Numbered from the stretch's first letter, positions 1 through 7,590 are shown. The stretch is 11,082 nucleotides of DNA from Planctomicrobium sp. (GCA_018659505.1 JABJMI010000606.1:1-11082); one strand, 5' to 3'. The notes: generated by a model from the letters alone, not told the origin. Numbers and translations are program-made.

Positions 1-123
1 GAAATTAAAAAATTAGAAGAGCAACTTCATGCGTGGATGAAATCTCAAGGTGATGAAGGTATGGAAACCGAACTGGCTGCCAATTCACACATTCAGCGAA
101 AGAAGAAACAACGGAAGAAGTAA
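1..123 (+). CDS. C-terminal end of a probable sulfatase (5' part outside window)
   Basis: An open frame enters from the left edge in frame 1 and stops at TAA 121-123, giving 40 residues. It contains the stretch LEEQLHAWMKSQGDEGMETE followed by a Lys/Arg-rich end (QRKKKQRKK). A 'W-M-K-x-Q-G-D-x-G-x-x-T-E' ending preceded by a short amphipathic helix is typical of the last residues of planctomycete arylsulfatase-like proteins, which hydrolyse sulfate esters of polysaccharides. None of the catalytic sulfatase motifs (CxPSR and metal ligands) lies in the window, so the assignment rests on the C-terminal signature alone. The gene runs toward the minus-strand transporter gene, with 46 nt between the two stop codons and no convincing terminator there. 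Confidence 0.5.
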   Translation, partial: EIKKLEEQLHAWMKSQGDEGMETELAANSHIQRKKKQRKK

Positions 124-169
124 TGTTAATGAATTTCTAAAAACCGTTTGCTCTCTCATCACAAGTCTG

Positions 170-619
170 TCAGTTTTTCTGAATGAGCAGCATTCCCCCG
201 ATCAACAGTATCGCTCCAGCAACTTTCGTGATGCTGATTGGGTTCTTCTCGATGCCTATGAGTCCTAAATGATCAATCAGCATCGACATGATTAGCTGAC
301 CGACAATCGTCGCTGCTATGAAGTTTGCAGTGCCTATTTTAGGTACTAGAGTCAAAGCCGTTGTCACATAGACAGCTCCCAGTAGTCCACCGATATAAAG
401 ATACCAGGGGATTTGAACTCCTTCAGGCATTTTCGGAACGCCCCGCGACCAGAAAAGAAGGATGATGCCCAATGCGAGAGTTCCTCCGGTGAAAGAAACC
501 ACGGCAGCGAACACTGGATTCCCAGAGAGCTTCCCTAACCGCGAGTTGATGATCGCCTGAAATGGAATCACGAACGCCGACATACCAGCGATCAACAGTA
601 GTAAGTTTCTATTTAACAT
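170..619 (-). CDS. DMT-superfamily transporter, YdcZ/DUF606 type
   Basis: A 149-residue, strongly hydrophobic protein with about five membrane segments (roughly residues 5-27, 36-57, 70-90, 96-116 and 127-146). This length and the single five-helix repeat fit the YdcZ (DUF606) family of small drug/metabolite transporters, which act in the inner membrane, probably as dimers; substrates are mostly unknown. Family-like features are the N-terminal helix followed by NSRLGKLSGNPVFAAVVSF, the GLLGAVYV helix and the GTANFIAATIVGQL segment. The ATG at 619 is the only sensible start because it leads directly into the first helix; no Shine-Dalgarno sequence is visible before it. The gene stands alone: convergent with the sulfatase fragment and separated from glnE by about 530 bp of repeat-rich DNA. 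Confidence 0.88.
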   Translation of the reverse strand: MLNRNLLLLIAGMSAFVIPFQAIINSRLGKLSGNPVFAAVVSFTGGTLALGIILLFWSRGVPKMPEGVQIPWYLYIGGLLGAVYVTTALTLVPKIGTANFIAATIVGQLIMSMLIDHLGLIGIEKNPISITKVAGAILLIGGMLLIQKN

Positions 620-721
620 GACGCAGTGAAGACTTTGACTAAGTTTTGAGGAACAGCAAACGCTTCTATGGCTCTTTTATTGGAAACTATTCACGGACTT
701 AGATTCAGAGACAGTCTGAGA

Positions 722-749
722 ACCACGAAACAAACGAATCACACGAAAG
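722..749 (+). repeat. 9-nt-period repeat block, left arm of inverted pair
   Basis: Three 9-nt units can be laid out as ccacgaaac / aaacgaatc / acacgaaag, with consensus close to (A)CACGAAAC. It matches the reverse complement of 960-987 at 24 of 28 positions without gaps. I recognise this 'accacgaaa...cacgaaag' sequence type as a common intergenic element in planctomycetes and other bacteria, but no function is established that I know of. Confidence 0.7.
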
Positions 750-818
750 AGAAAATTCTGGCTCGCTTTAGTACAATGAGACATCTTGTCTATCAAGCTT
801 TGAATCAAAATAGAAATG

Positions 819-900
819 GACAGGATGAACATGATTTACAGGATAAGATGAACACTTTCCGATCTGGGAGACAGAATTAAATCAAATTATTCATCCTGTC
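819..900. repeat. Inner inverted pair built on a gacaggatgaa motif
   Basis: gacaggatgaa at 819-829 is a perfect 11-bp inverted match to ttcatcctgtc at 890-900. The left arm starts a 9-nt-period run, acaggatga / acatgattt / acaggataa (820-846). The pair is nested inside the arms at 722-749 and 960-987. The 60-bp loop is too long for a simple intrinsic terminator. Confidence 0.65.
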
Positions 901-959
901 TAAGTTTTCGAGATGTGACTGGCAGGAGAATTTGTTCTGGAAGGTCTTTCACTACATTC

Positions 960-987
960 CTTTCGTGTCGTTCGTCTGTTTTGTGGT
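960..987 (-). repeat. 9-nt-period repeat block, right arm of inverted pair
   Basis: Read on the minus strand this begins accac and ends acacgaaag, the same element as 722-749 in opposite orientation (24 of 28 identical). The two arms enclose 210 bp that themselves contain the smaller inverted pair at 819-829 and 890-900. Confidence 0.7.
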
Positions 988-1073
988 AATCAAAATTAAT
1001 CTGGACCTCCATCAAGTATATTAAAACTCAATCAGCAGCCTCAAAATTATCATAGTAATAAAGCATCGTTTGT

Positions 1074-1110
1074 AACTTCTCCGTGTCTCAGTGCCTCCGC
1101 GGTGAATTTC
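1074..1110 (-). repeat. 8-nt-period intergenic repeat near the glnE 3' end
   Basis: On the minus strand this reads ttcaccgcggaggcac then tgagacacggagaagtt: an 8-nt phased motif ggaggcac / tgagacac / ggagaagt. It starts about 40 bp after the glnE stop codon. I recognise the 'cggaggcac-gagacacggag' type as a widespread intergenic sequence in several phyla. A degenerate look-alike in the opposite orientation may exist near 692-720 (cacgga ... cagagaca), which would make it the outermost arm of the nested structure; that match is weak. Confidence 0.6.
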
Positions 1111-1149
1111 TATCTTGCTGGATTCAGCCATAAAATTATCCGAAGAAAC

Positions 1150-4100
1150 TTATTCTTGAATGAGTTCTTCAAAAGACGCAATCGCATCTATCACGCAACA
1201 TGTTTGACGTTCTATTTCAGCATGAAGATCAGCAGAGTTGATGCCCAATCGCTTTGCGAGAAAATGGAACTGCTCTGATTCATGATGCGGAATCGTGAGA
1301 TCAGTTGCGTCGCCTCTGACCATTCTCATTCCATCGATGAGACGTCTTAAGAAGCGATACGCATCTCGAAGTTTTATTCTTTGATCATGTGAGAGAACGC
1401 CATGTTTCTCCAGAGCTTTCATTGCACCACGAGTGTTGGGGGCACGCAGATCTTCTGCAAGGTGAGCATAAGTTAGCTGCAATCCTTGAATAAAATATTC
1501 GCAGTCAACCAAACCTCCTGGACTCAATTTCGCGTGAAATGTGCCGGGCTCAACAAATTGACGAATTTGTTTTTCGCGCATGGCACGCATGGCTGACAAG
1601 TCAAATTGAAGACCTGTATAGATGAACTCGTCTCGCGATCTGACAATCTCCGCACAGAACTGTTGGTCGCCCGCAATGGGTCGCAATTTTACGAGTGCTT
1701 GACGCTCAAAGGGCCAGGCGGGACCATCAGGATTGAAATAATTCTCAAAGGTTTCTTTCGAGACAGCTAAGCTTCCAGCTTTTCCATAGGGACGTAACCT
1801 CAAATCGATTTCAAAAATCTTTTTCTGACCTGTTAAGATTGTTCGCTGAAAACCTTTCACAAGCCGCTGGTAGTAGTCGGAGTTTGAGATTCTCTTTGGT
1901 CCATTTGTGGTTCCGTCTTTGTCGTAGAGAAACATTAATTCAATGTCCGAAGCATACCCGAGTTCGCACCCACCGCATTTTCCGAGTGCGACCACAGACA
2001 TTCTTGCAGGATATCCATCGACGCATTCTGGACGACCATATTTCGACTCAAGTTCCTGTGAAACAAGTTGAACAGCTGCATCAACAATCGCTTCCGCCAC
2101 AGAAGTCAGCTCGCGAGAGAACATCCCAAATTCAGTTTGCAATCCTAGGATGTGCCTCATGTCGACCCGCATCATGGCACGGTCTTTCAATGCGTTGAGC
2201 GTTTCAACGCATTGTTCAGGCGGACTCTTCTCAAGTAGATCGTGGATTTCATTTGCCAATTGCTCACGCGAACGTGGCGCCTGTAATCCAGAAATATCCG
2301 TGACAACAGGGAAGAGATTCTCGTGTTGCAGCCGAAGGAAATCTTCCCAGAGAAAATCGCTGAACCCTAACAGCTTAGCGAGAGCAACTAAAACATCAGG
2401 TTGTTGAAGTGTTTCCAGTTGATCAATCCAGTTTGCTTGTTCAAAGAGATTTCCAAGGAACCCTCGAAAGTGAACCAACGCCGCTTCCGGATTCGGGGAG
2501 TGCGGTAAAAGATGAGTAAAGTGCTTAACGAGGGCGACTGTCGCTCTCAATCGCTGACGCTGAATCTCATCTAGTTGCTGGTCGTTCTTCGGATCAATGA
2601 CATGTAAAGTATCCCATGCCTGATTGCCTTCTGTTTGGATTGTCATTCTCTCAATTGACAAACCAAGCACTGTAATGGCGTTCGTTAATTCGAAGAGAAA
2701 ACCGGGAACATCTTCGCTTCTTATCAGCAGTATTGTCGCTGACGAATCCGGGTCAGGCTCGACGGTAATTTCTACAGGCAGAAGTGGATCAGTCGTATCC
2801 GGAAATCCATGAAATGTGCCGGCGATCCTTCCGATCAATTTCTTTTGTGCATCAAGTAGCTCTCTATTCGCCGAAAGCTGATAGAGCTCATTTAATTCAG
2901 CAGCAAATTGGCTCCAGAAAGAGTTGTCGATATCTTGCTCAGTCGTTCCTGTCGATTTGACAAGAAATCGATTTAGGAAAATTCGCTGCTGATCGTTTGT
3001 TGTTTTTTGACTAAGAATCTCCGCTGATCCGGAAATGACATCGAAACCGTAGACCAGCAACATCCCACAGAGAATTGGCAAATCTCCAACATGGTCATAG
3101 CCGACAGTTACTACATCAAAAGAACCATCATCTTTAGATTGAGCATCAACCACCACCAGCCTACACTCGTTAAGTTGCTGCTCTAGATGCTCGATGTTCA
3201 GGTTTTTTAATGACTGACTTTCTTTCTCTGCTGGCTGATCAGACTCGGGTTTCTCGGGAAGAGAACCTCTTGAGCTCGACTTCAGGCGGATATGTCGATC
3301 AAAAATCTCTTTGACTGCGTCTGTATGTTTTTCGTACTGAGCAAGGAAGTGATCTGCATCTGGAAAGTCGAGACGACGCGCGAGGTAGGTGAGCTCTCGC
3401 TCTGTTTCTGGTAGGAAGTATTCTGGTTGATTGTGCATGATTTGGAGCGAGTGCTCGATCGTTCGAAAAATTAAATATGCGGTACTCAAAACACGAAATT
3501 CCTGAGCATGAATCAGATTTGCATCAGAGAGAGCAATCAGTCCTTCTTGTGTCCCGACTTTTCTAATACGAGGAATCTGATCACCGTGAATAAATTGCAG
3601 GTACTGAACCAGAAACTCAATGTCACGAATTCCACCGGGACCACCTTTGACTTCAGCTGATCGTCGAGACTGTTTTTCGATGTTCGCCTCGATTTGATCT
3701 TTCATAGAACGAACATTTTTACGAACTGCTACCGGATCAACCCCGAACGCATCATGCCTCAACCGGACAAGCAACTCCTCACCCAAGTTATAGGTGCCTG
3801 CGATCGCACGTGCCTTGAGTAATGCTTGCCGCTCCCAAAGTTGTGCATGTTTAGAGAAATAATCAATATACGAATCAACGCTTGAGACCAATGGACCGGA
3901 ACTTCCCCAAGGTCTCAGCCGCATGTCGACTCGATATAGAAATCCACTTTCAGTGAAATCTGCGAGAACCTGGATCAGTTTCTGAGCGACTCTGGCAGAC
4001 TTTCCTGAATGGTCCTGGCAAACAAAGACCAGGTCGATGTCCGAACTATAATTCAGTTCCAAGCCTCCCAACTTTCCGAAGGCGATCACGACGAACTCAC

Positions 4101-4749
4101 TCGCTTCCAGATCATTGAAGCGAAGCACACTTCTAAGAGCCACATGGACAATCGCATCTGCTAACAGCGACAGTTGAAGCGTCACAGTTTTGAGATCCAT
4201 CACACCGAATGTGTCGCAGGCAGCGATTCGTAACAATTCCCACTGCTGAAATTGCCGTAAGCCTTTTTTCAATTCGACCATTGTGTCTGGTGATCCAATC
4301 GAGTCTCTCGCGTCGCTGATGAATTCTTCACGGCTTTTAAATTCTGCGAGCCGTTTATGCTGTGTTAGCTGATCCAGATACGAGGGATTTCGCAGCAGAA
4401 TCTCTGTTAAGAATTGACTCCCTACGAATAAGCGAATCAATATTTCGACGGACCGAGGCTGATTTGCCAAATTTTGAAGTACCGCCGTGCGATCCTCCAG
4501 GCGGGAAAAAAACTTCTGAAAGTTTCTGACCGATCTGTCTGAATCAGGAGTTTCGGAGAGCAAATACAATAAGCCCGGTAGTATCTCCGCGAGTAGCAAA
4601 CGATCTTCATGAGTTTCAATAACATCACGCAACGAGCAGATTGCTTCGGGGGGATTTACAAAACCGACGAAACTGATCTTATCCAGTAACTCAGTTTCTA
4701 ATCCATGATTACTGTCAAGCAAAGCGATTGCATCGTGGTGTTCAAACAT
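1150..4749 (-). CDS. glnE: Glutamine synthetase adenylyltransferase/deadenylylase GlnE with internal tandem ACT module
   Basis: Bifunctional cytoplasmic enzyme that adenylylates glutamine synthetase when nitrogen is plentiful and removes AMP when it is scarce. The N-terminal (deadenylylase-type) half carries the nucleotidyltransferase motif FGKLGGLELNYSSDIDL (224-240; D237, D239), third carboxylate D275 in VDMRLRPWG, and GGIRDIEFLVQ (372-382). The C-terminal (adenylylating) half carries GKCGGCELGYASDIEL (923-938; D935, E937), D982 in IDLRLRPYGK, and GGLVDCEYFIQ (1078-1088). At 1199 aa it is about 250 residues longer than the 946-residue E. coli protein. The excess lies between the halves (about 491-745) and reads as two ACT-like domains: FDVVTVGYDHVGDLPILCG (544-562 and on) and ATILLIRSEDVPGFLFEL (671-688 and on), resembling the C-terminal glutamine-sensing pair of GlnD. 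The second catalytic acid of the adenylylating half is Glu, not Asp. The ATG at 4749 has no clear Shine-Dalgarno site and lies 23 nt after the DUF4432 stop codon, so co-transcription is likely. No glnA, glnB or glnD is in the window. Confidence 0.93.
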   Translation of the reverse strand: MFEHHDAIALLDSNHGLETELLDKISFVGFVNPPEAICSLRDVIETHEDRLLLAEILPGLLYLLSETPDSDRSVRNFQKFFSRLEDRTAVLQNLANQPRSVEILIRLFVGSQFLTEILLRNPSYLDQLTQHKRLAEFKSREEFISDARDSIGSPDTMVELKKGLRQFQQWELLRIAACDTFGVMDLKTVTLQLSLLADAIVHVALRSVLRFNDLEASEFVVIAFGKLGGLELNYSSDIDLVFVCQDHSGKSARVAQKLIQVLADFTESGFLYRVDMRLRPWGSSGPLVSSVDSYIDYFSKHAQLWERQALLKARAIAGTYNLGEELLVRLRHDAFGVDPVAVRKNVRSMKDQIEANIEKQSRRSAEVKGGPGGIRDIEFLVQYLQFIHGDQIPRIRKVGTQEGLIALSDANLIHAQEFRVLSTAYLIFRTIEHSLQIMHNQPEYFLPETERELTYLARRLDFPDADHFLAQYEKHTDAVKEIFDRHIRLKSSSRGSLPEKPESDQPAEKESQSLKNLNIEHLEQQLNECRLVVVDAQSKDDGSFDVVTVGYDHVGDLPILCGMLLVYGFDVISGSAEILSQKTTNDQQRIFLNRFLVKSTGTTEQDIDNSFWSQFAAELNELYQLSANRELLDAQKKLIGRIAGTFHGFPDTTDPLLPVEITVEPDPDSSATILLIRSEDVPGFLFELTNAITVLGLSIERMTIQTEGNQAWDTLHVIDPKNDQQLDEIQRQRLRATVALVKHFTHLLPHSPNPEAALVHFRGFLGNLFEQANWIDQLETLQQPDVLVALAKLLGFSDFLWEDFLRLQHENLFPVVTDISGLQAPRSREQLANEIHDLLEKSPPEQCVETLNALKDRAMMRVDMRHILGLQTEFGMFSRELTSVAEAIVDAAVQLVSQELESKYGRPECVDGYPARMSVVALGKCGGCELGYASDIELMFLYDKDGTTNGPKRISNSDYYQRLVKGFQRTILTGQKKIFEIDLRLRPYGKAGSLAVSKETFENYFNPDGPAWPFERQALVKLRPIAGDQQFCAEIVRSRDEFIYTGLQFDLSAMRAMREKQIRQFVEPGTFHAKLSPGGLVDCEYFIQGLQLTYAHLAEDLRAPNTRGAMKALEKHGVLSHDQRIKLRDAYRFLRRLIDGMRMVRGDATDLTIPHHESEQFHFLAKRLGINSADLHAEIERQTCCVIDAIASFEELIQE
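2515..3279 (-). other. GlnE inter-domain insert with tandem GlnD-like ACT domains
   Basis: These bases encode about residues 491-745 of GlnE. The order is: a charged, low-complexity linker (about 491-515); ACT-like domain 1 (about 542-600, with YDHVGDLPILCGMLLVYGFD and a following strand FLNRFLVKS); a helical segment (about 605-645); then ACT-like domain 2 (about 657-725, with SEDVPGFLFELTNAI, LGLSIERMTIQTEG and WDTLHVID). The 'D-x-P-G-x-L' turn, the helix, and a strand ending in 'T-E-G-x-x-x-x-D-x-x-x-V-x-D' match what I know of the GlnD C-terminal ACT domains. The domain call comes from pattern reading without a profile search. Confidence 0.75.
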
Positions 4750-4772
4750 GTGAATTCATAGGCATATGAAAT

Positions 4773-5915
4773 TTACTTCACTTGACAGTAAGGAAGCTCT
4801 GGGTCGGTCGAGATTGTTTTCTCATTCTCACCTTGTATCGCTGCGATTCGTTCGCGAACCTTACTCACTTCCTCAGAGTTTGTGTGAACAGAGAATTTTA
4901 AGTCGATCTCATAGGTCTCACCGGCTGCGAGTTGGAGGATGCGATTCTGCTCTCGTTCAAATGATTTAAAATTAGGGAAATTTGTCCCTGGTTCCAAACC
5001 TGTGACGTAGCCATCTTGCAGAGGTTGCGTTGCTTTCCATTGGGTGAAGCAGGGCAATTGTTCTTTCGTAAACTCGACACTGAAACCGGTCTGGCGATCC
5101 AGGGATTCCAGTAGTGCAACTGTTTTTCCATCTGCGTCTGCAATGGTTTCAAAGAAGTAGACTTGCTCGGCGTAGCCTTCTGTTGGCGCCAGATAGGTTT
5201 CATACGTATCGACATCTTCTGCGGAGCGAGCATTGTTTGGAAGAACTTGTTTCGCAGGGATCGAAAAGCGACTCCCTTCACCAAGAATTGCGGGACCGAT
5301 ATTCGTGTGATAAAGCAATGAGAGTTCGGTCGCAGACGATCCCAGGTTGGTGATCCGGTCCCGAACAAAGATTGAGTTCTCACCCAAGCGGGTAGTGATC
5401 GTCGATTCTAACTGGAGTTGCGGACCGAACAGTGATGATTCATCGACGATCCCTTTTAGTCCAATCTCGTCGTTCTCTCCCTCAATGAAAGAGATGGAAT
5501 GCGCCGGAAGGTTGGCGATCTTTCCATGCAAAGTGACATCCGATTCAACTGGACTGTCCATTCCCGTGTCTGTGCCCGGTGGTCCAAAATACGAAAGACC
5601 ACAGCGACACATCAACTCATTAAACCCATCAAGCCAACCTAAACCATTACGAGTTTTCGCGTTCACAAAAGCCGGGTGAACGGGAGCTTTCACGGGCGAA
5701 TTCCAACCGATTCTTTGCTCACCAACGTGTGCATCCCAAATTCCCATGCCTCGTGTTGGCAGCACTCGAAATGAGAAATCACCCTGTTTGAGTTCAACAA
5801 CTTCGACGCCTGTTGAATGTCCTTCAGTCAATGTCCAACGCCGAATCTCCCAGGGCAAATTGCTATTCGCCTCAGAGAGACCTGAACTCACGAGTTGTAT
5901 ATCATTCTGAGCCAT
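4773..5915 (-). CDS. DUF4432 family protein, aldose 1-epimerase-like fold
   Basis: A 380-residue protein resembling the DUF4432 branch of the galactose-mutarotase-like superfamily, whose members bind or interconvert the anomers of sugars or sugar-like compounds. Matching features are VLPTRGMGIWDAHVGEQRIG (residues 52-71), GFNELMCRCGL (97-107), the TLHGKIAN segment with H130, LLYHTNIGP with H203, and YVTGLEPGTNFPNF with E308. In related mutarotases one His and one Glu perform acid/base catalysis, so H203 and E308 are the best candidates. There is no signal peptide, so it should be cytoplasmic. The ATG at 5915 is chosen because GAGG (5922-5925) precedes it by 6 nt; an in-frame GTG at 5960 would add 15 residues without such a site. 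It ends 23 nt before glnE, suggesting a shared transcript, although a sugar epimerase has no obvious link to nitrogen control. Substrate unknown. Confidence 0.85.
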   Translation of the reverse strand: MAQNDIQLVSSGLSEANSNLPWEIRRWTLTEGHSTGVEVVELKQGDFSFRVLPTRGMGIWDAHVGEQRIGWNSPVKAPVHPAFVNAKTRNGLGWLDGFNELMCRCGLSYFGPPGTDTGMDSPVESDVTLHGKIANLPAHSISFIEGENDEIGLKGIVDESSLFGPQLQLESTITTRLGENSIFVRDRITNLGSSATELSLLYHTNIGPAILGEGSRFSIPAKQVLPNNARSAEDVDTYETYLAPTEGYAEQVYFFETIADADGKTVALLESLDRQTGFSVEFTKEQLPCFTQWKATQPLQDGYVTGLEPGTNFPNFKSFEREQNRILQLAAGETYEIDLKFSVHTNSEEVSKVRERIAAIQGENEKTISTDPELPYCQVK

Positions 5916-5921
5916 ATCCAG

Positions 5922-5925
5922 CCTC
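5922..5925 (-). promoter_or_regulatory. Ribosome binding site of the DUF4432 gene
   Basis: On the minus strand GAGG is followed by the 6-nt spacer CTGGAT and then ATG (5915-5913). It decides the start against the upstream in-frame GTG at 5960. Confidence 0.6.
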
Positions 5926-6198
5926 AATAAATGCTTGTGTGATTGCGTTGCGAGGATCACGATCTGTCAACGTGACACAACAATCATCGTGACAATAGTT
6001 CAAATTATCAACATGCTTTTGGCTTGCAATCGCAATTCATTTTTTTGTTCTTCGGATATTTAGTGGGGAAATCCTTAAGGAAAGAAGCAACGGAATATGT
6101 AAGGAAATTGAGAACGGCGGCGATGAGCGTGAAGCTATCACTACGAACAGGTCGCTCGATCAAGCCCTACAGTTGTTTATCCCTCGGTACTGAAAAAA

Positions 6199-7515
6199 TT
6201 ATCCATGATCATGTGTGTGCCCATCGTGATCGTGTGAATGAGAGTCATGGCTATGTTGGTCGTGGTCATGTCCGTGATGATCATGACTCCCGTGATCTTC
6301 GCGAGATGCTTGCGAAGGCAAAGGCTGTTCGGCTTTTAGCTCTGGCTGATCTTGCATGAAGGCTGAAGTAGCGGCGCGGTAGATTTCCCGCAGCGGCTTG
6401 CCAGAAGAAGTAGCGACTTCGCTGCACGAATCGAATTCTGGACTGAATGCTGGAGTCCCATTTCGTTGCCAAGCAACTTTTCCTAGGATCGAACCAAACT
6501 GAGTGACCACTGTATGAGCTTGTCGACTGAGCGTTGATCTCCACAAAGACTGACGTCGAATACCGAGTGTGCCTGTTTCGTCGAATATGATTTGTTCGAG
6601 CTTTTCACGATCTATGGGCGAGCAGATGACGCTCAATATCACCGCTGGTCGATTCTTCTTCATGTTGATTGGAATGGTATAGACATCGGCGGCTCCCGCT
6701 TCAAAGAGCCGAGCTTGCGTGTGCCCGATCACTTCCCCAGAAACGTCATCGAGATTGGTTTCTAATAGGCAGACTTCGTCAGTCCCGATTGCGGATTGCA
6801 GCTCTCCAACAAAAAGCCGAAGTAAGTTTGCCCGAGAGGCGAACTTCATCGTCCCGGCGCCGTAGCCGATGTCGCTGATTGTCATGGCAGGCAGCGAACC
6901 GAATTGATCGACAATCGTTTTGACAATCGCTGCCCCGGTAGGAGTGGTCAGTTCAGCTTCGATGGGGACATCTTGAAGAGGGATTCCCTTGAGCAGTTCT
7001 GCCGTTCCGGGAGTCGGTACGGTACAGACTCCATGGTCGATCAAAACTTGTCCACGACCAGTTGGCAGCGGACTACAATGAACTTGATCGCAACCTAACA
7101 AGTCAAAGCCGACCGCGGCGCCAACGATATCGACAATGGAATCAATCGCTCCGACTTCATGAAAGTGAATCTTCTCAACGTCTGTGCCATGTACCTTTGC
7201 TTCCGCTTTAGCAACCGCCAGGAAGATCTGCTGCGCGAGCGAACGAGCCGATGGAGTCAGTGAGGAAGCTTGATCGAGGATCTTGACAATGTCGCTGTAG
7301 TGCCGATGTGCGTGTTGTTCTGGATGCTTGACGAGAACGTGAGTTGCCCGAAAGCAACTTTGCATCACTTCGCTGATCTGTAATTCGACTCCCGGAAGAT
7401 CCAGCGAATGAACTGCTTCTCGAATTGAAGTTTCGTCGACTCCCACGTCGAGCAAGGCACCGAGGGTCATATCTCCACTAATACCAGTCGAGCAATCGAG
7501 ATAAGCAACTTTCAT
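6199..7515 (-). CDS. larC: Nickel-pincer cofactor biosynthesis protein LarC with His-rich tail
   Basis: LarC inserts nickel into the pyridinium-derived dinucleotide precursor of the nickel-pincer nucleotide cofactor in a CTP-dependent step; the cofactor serves lactate racemase (LarA) and related enzymes. The 438-residue protein shows the family's start MKVAYLDCSTGISGDMTLGA, the HFHEVGAIDSIVD motif, TPTGAAIVKTI, and in the second half ETNLDDVSGEVIGH and NMKKNRPAVILSV. Both parts (LarC1 and LarC2) are in one uninterrupted frame, unlike Lactobacillus plantarum where a frameshift separates them. The last 31 residues (408-438) hold 14 histidines alternating with Asp, Ser and Gly, a likely nickel-binding or storage tail. 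ATG 7515 is preferred because the conserved family start begins there; an in-frame TTG at 7554 would add 13 unrelated residues. larA, larB and larE are not in the window. The TAA is followed at once by a T-run (ttttttc), but no stem precedes it. Confidence 0.93.
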   Translation of the reverse strand: MKVAYLDCSTGISGDMTLGALLDVGVDETSIREAVHSLDLPGVELQISEVMQSCFRATHVLVKHPEQHAHRHYSDIVKILDQASSLTPSARSLAQQIFLAVAKAEAKVHGTDVEKIHFHEVGAIDSIVDIVGAAVGFDLLGCDQVHCSPLPTGRGQVLIDHGVCTVPTPGTAELLKGIPLQDVPIEAELTTPTGAAIVKTIVDQFGSLPAMTISDIGYGAGTMKFASRANLLRLFVGELQSAIGTDEVCLLETNLDDVSGEVIGHTQARLFEAGAADVYTIPINMKKNRPAVILSVICSPIDREKLEQIIFDETGTLGIRRQSLWRSTLSRQAHTVVTQFGSILGKVAWQRNGTPAFSPEFDSCSEVATSSGKPLREIYRAATSAFMQDQPELKAEQPLPSQASREDHGSHDHHGHDHDQHSHDSHSHDHDGHTHDHG

Positions 7516-7590
7516 CGGATGATCCGTATGGTCAGGGATGATAAAATAACTCAACGCATTTCTCAGAGGTCATTGCGTTTCATGAGTGGG

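Larger units (their letters stand above)
620..1149. other. 530-bp intergenic region with clustered short-period repeats
   Basis: This stretch lies between the 3' end of glnE and the 5' end of the YdcZ-type gene, both on the minus strand. I see no credible gene in it; a 70-codon open frame at 668-880 consists largely of translated repeat sequence. It holds a 9-nt-period block at 722-749 and its inverted counterpart at 960-987, a second 9-nt-period block at 820-846 with an 11-bp perfect inverted match at 890-900, and an 8-nt-period block at 1074-1110. The rest is A+T-rich. No clear promoter for the transporter gene or terminator for glnE could be identified. Confidence 0.7.

Noticed and set aside
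169..183. Short palindrome tcag-ttttt-ctga at the convergent sulfatase and transporter ends
   Set aside because: A 4-bp stem overlapping the transporter stop codon is too weak to call a bidirectional terminator.
668..880. Open frame of 70 codons in the glnE-transporter intergenic region
   Set aside because: Its translation runs straight through the 9-nt-period repeat blocks, has no recognisable domain and no ribosome binding site, so it is most likely translated repeat sequence.
720..990. Possible CRISPR array
   Set aside because: The repeated blocks are of different families, in inverted orientation, with no regular spacers; the internal period is only 9 nt and no cas gene is nearby.
5916..6198. 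Spacer between larC and the DUF4432 gene, searched for regulatory elements
   Set aside because: Only a 10-bp palindrome (tccttaagga) and a loose cgtgaca duplication were seen; nothing that supports a promoter, riboswitch or terminator call.
6024..6359. Plus-strand open frame of 111 codons overlapping the larC 3' end
   Set aside because: It overlaps the His-rich tail of larC in antisense, resembles no known protein, and its coding look comes from the antisense of His/Asp codons.
7516..7554. Upstream TTG start for larC
   Set aside because: The 13 added residues do not fit the family, whose conserved start MKVAYLDCSTG begins at the ATG at 7515.
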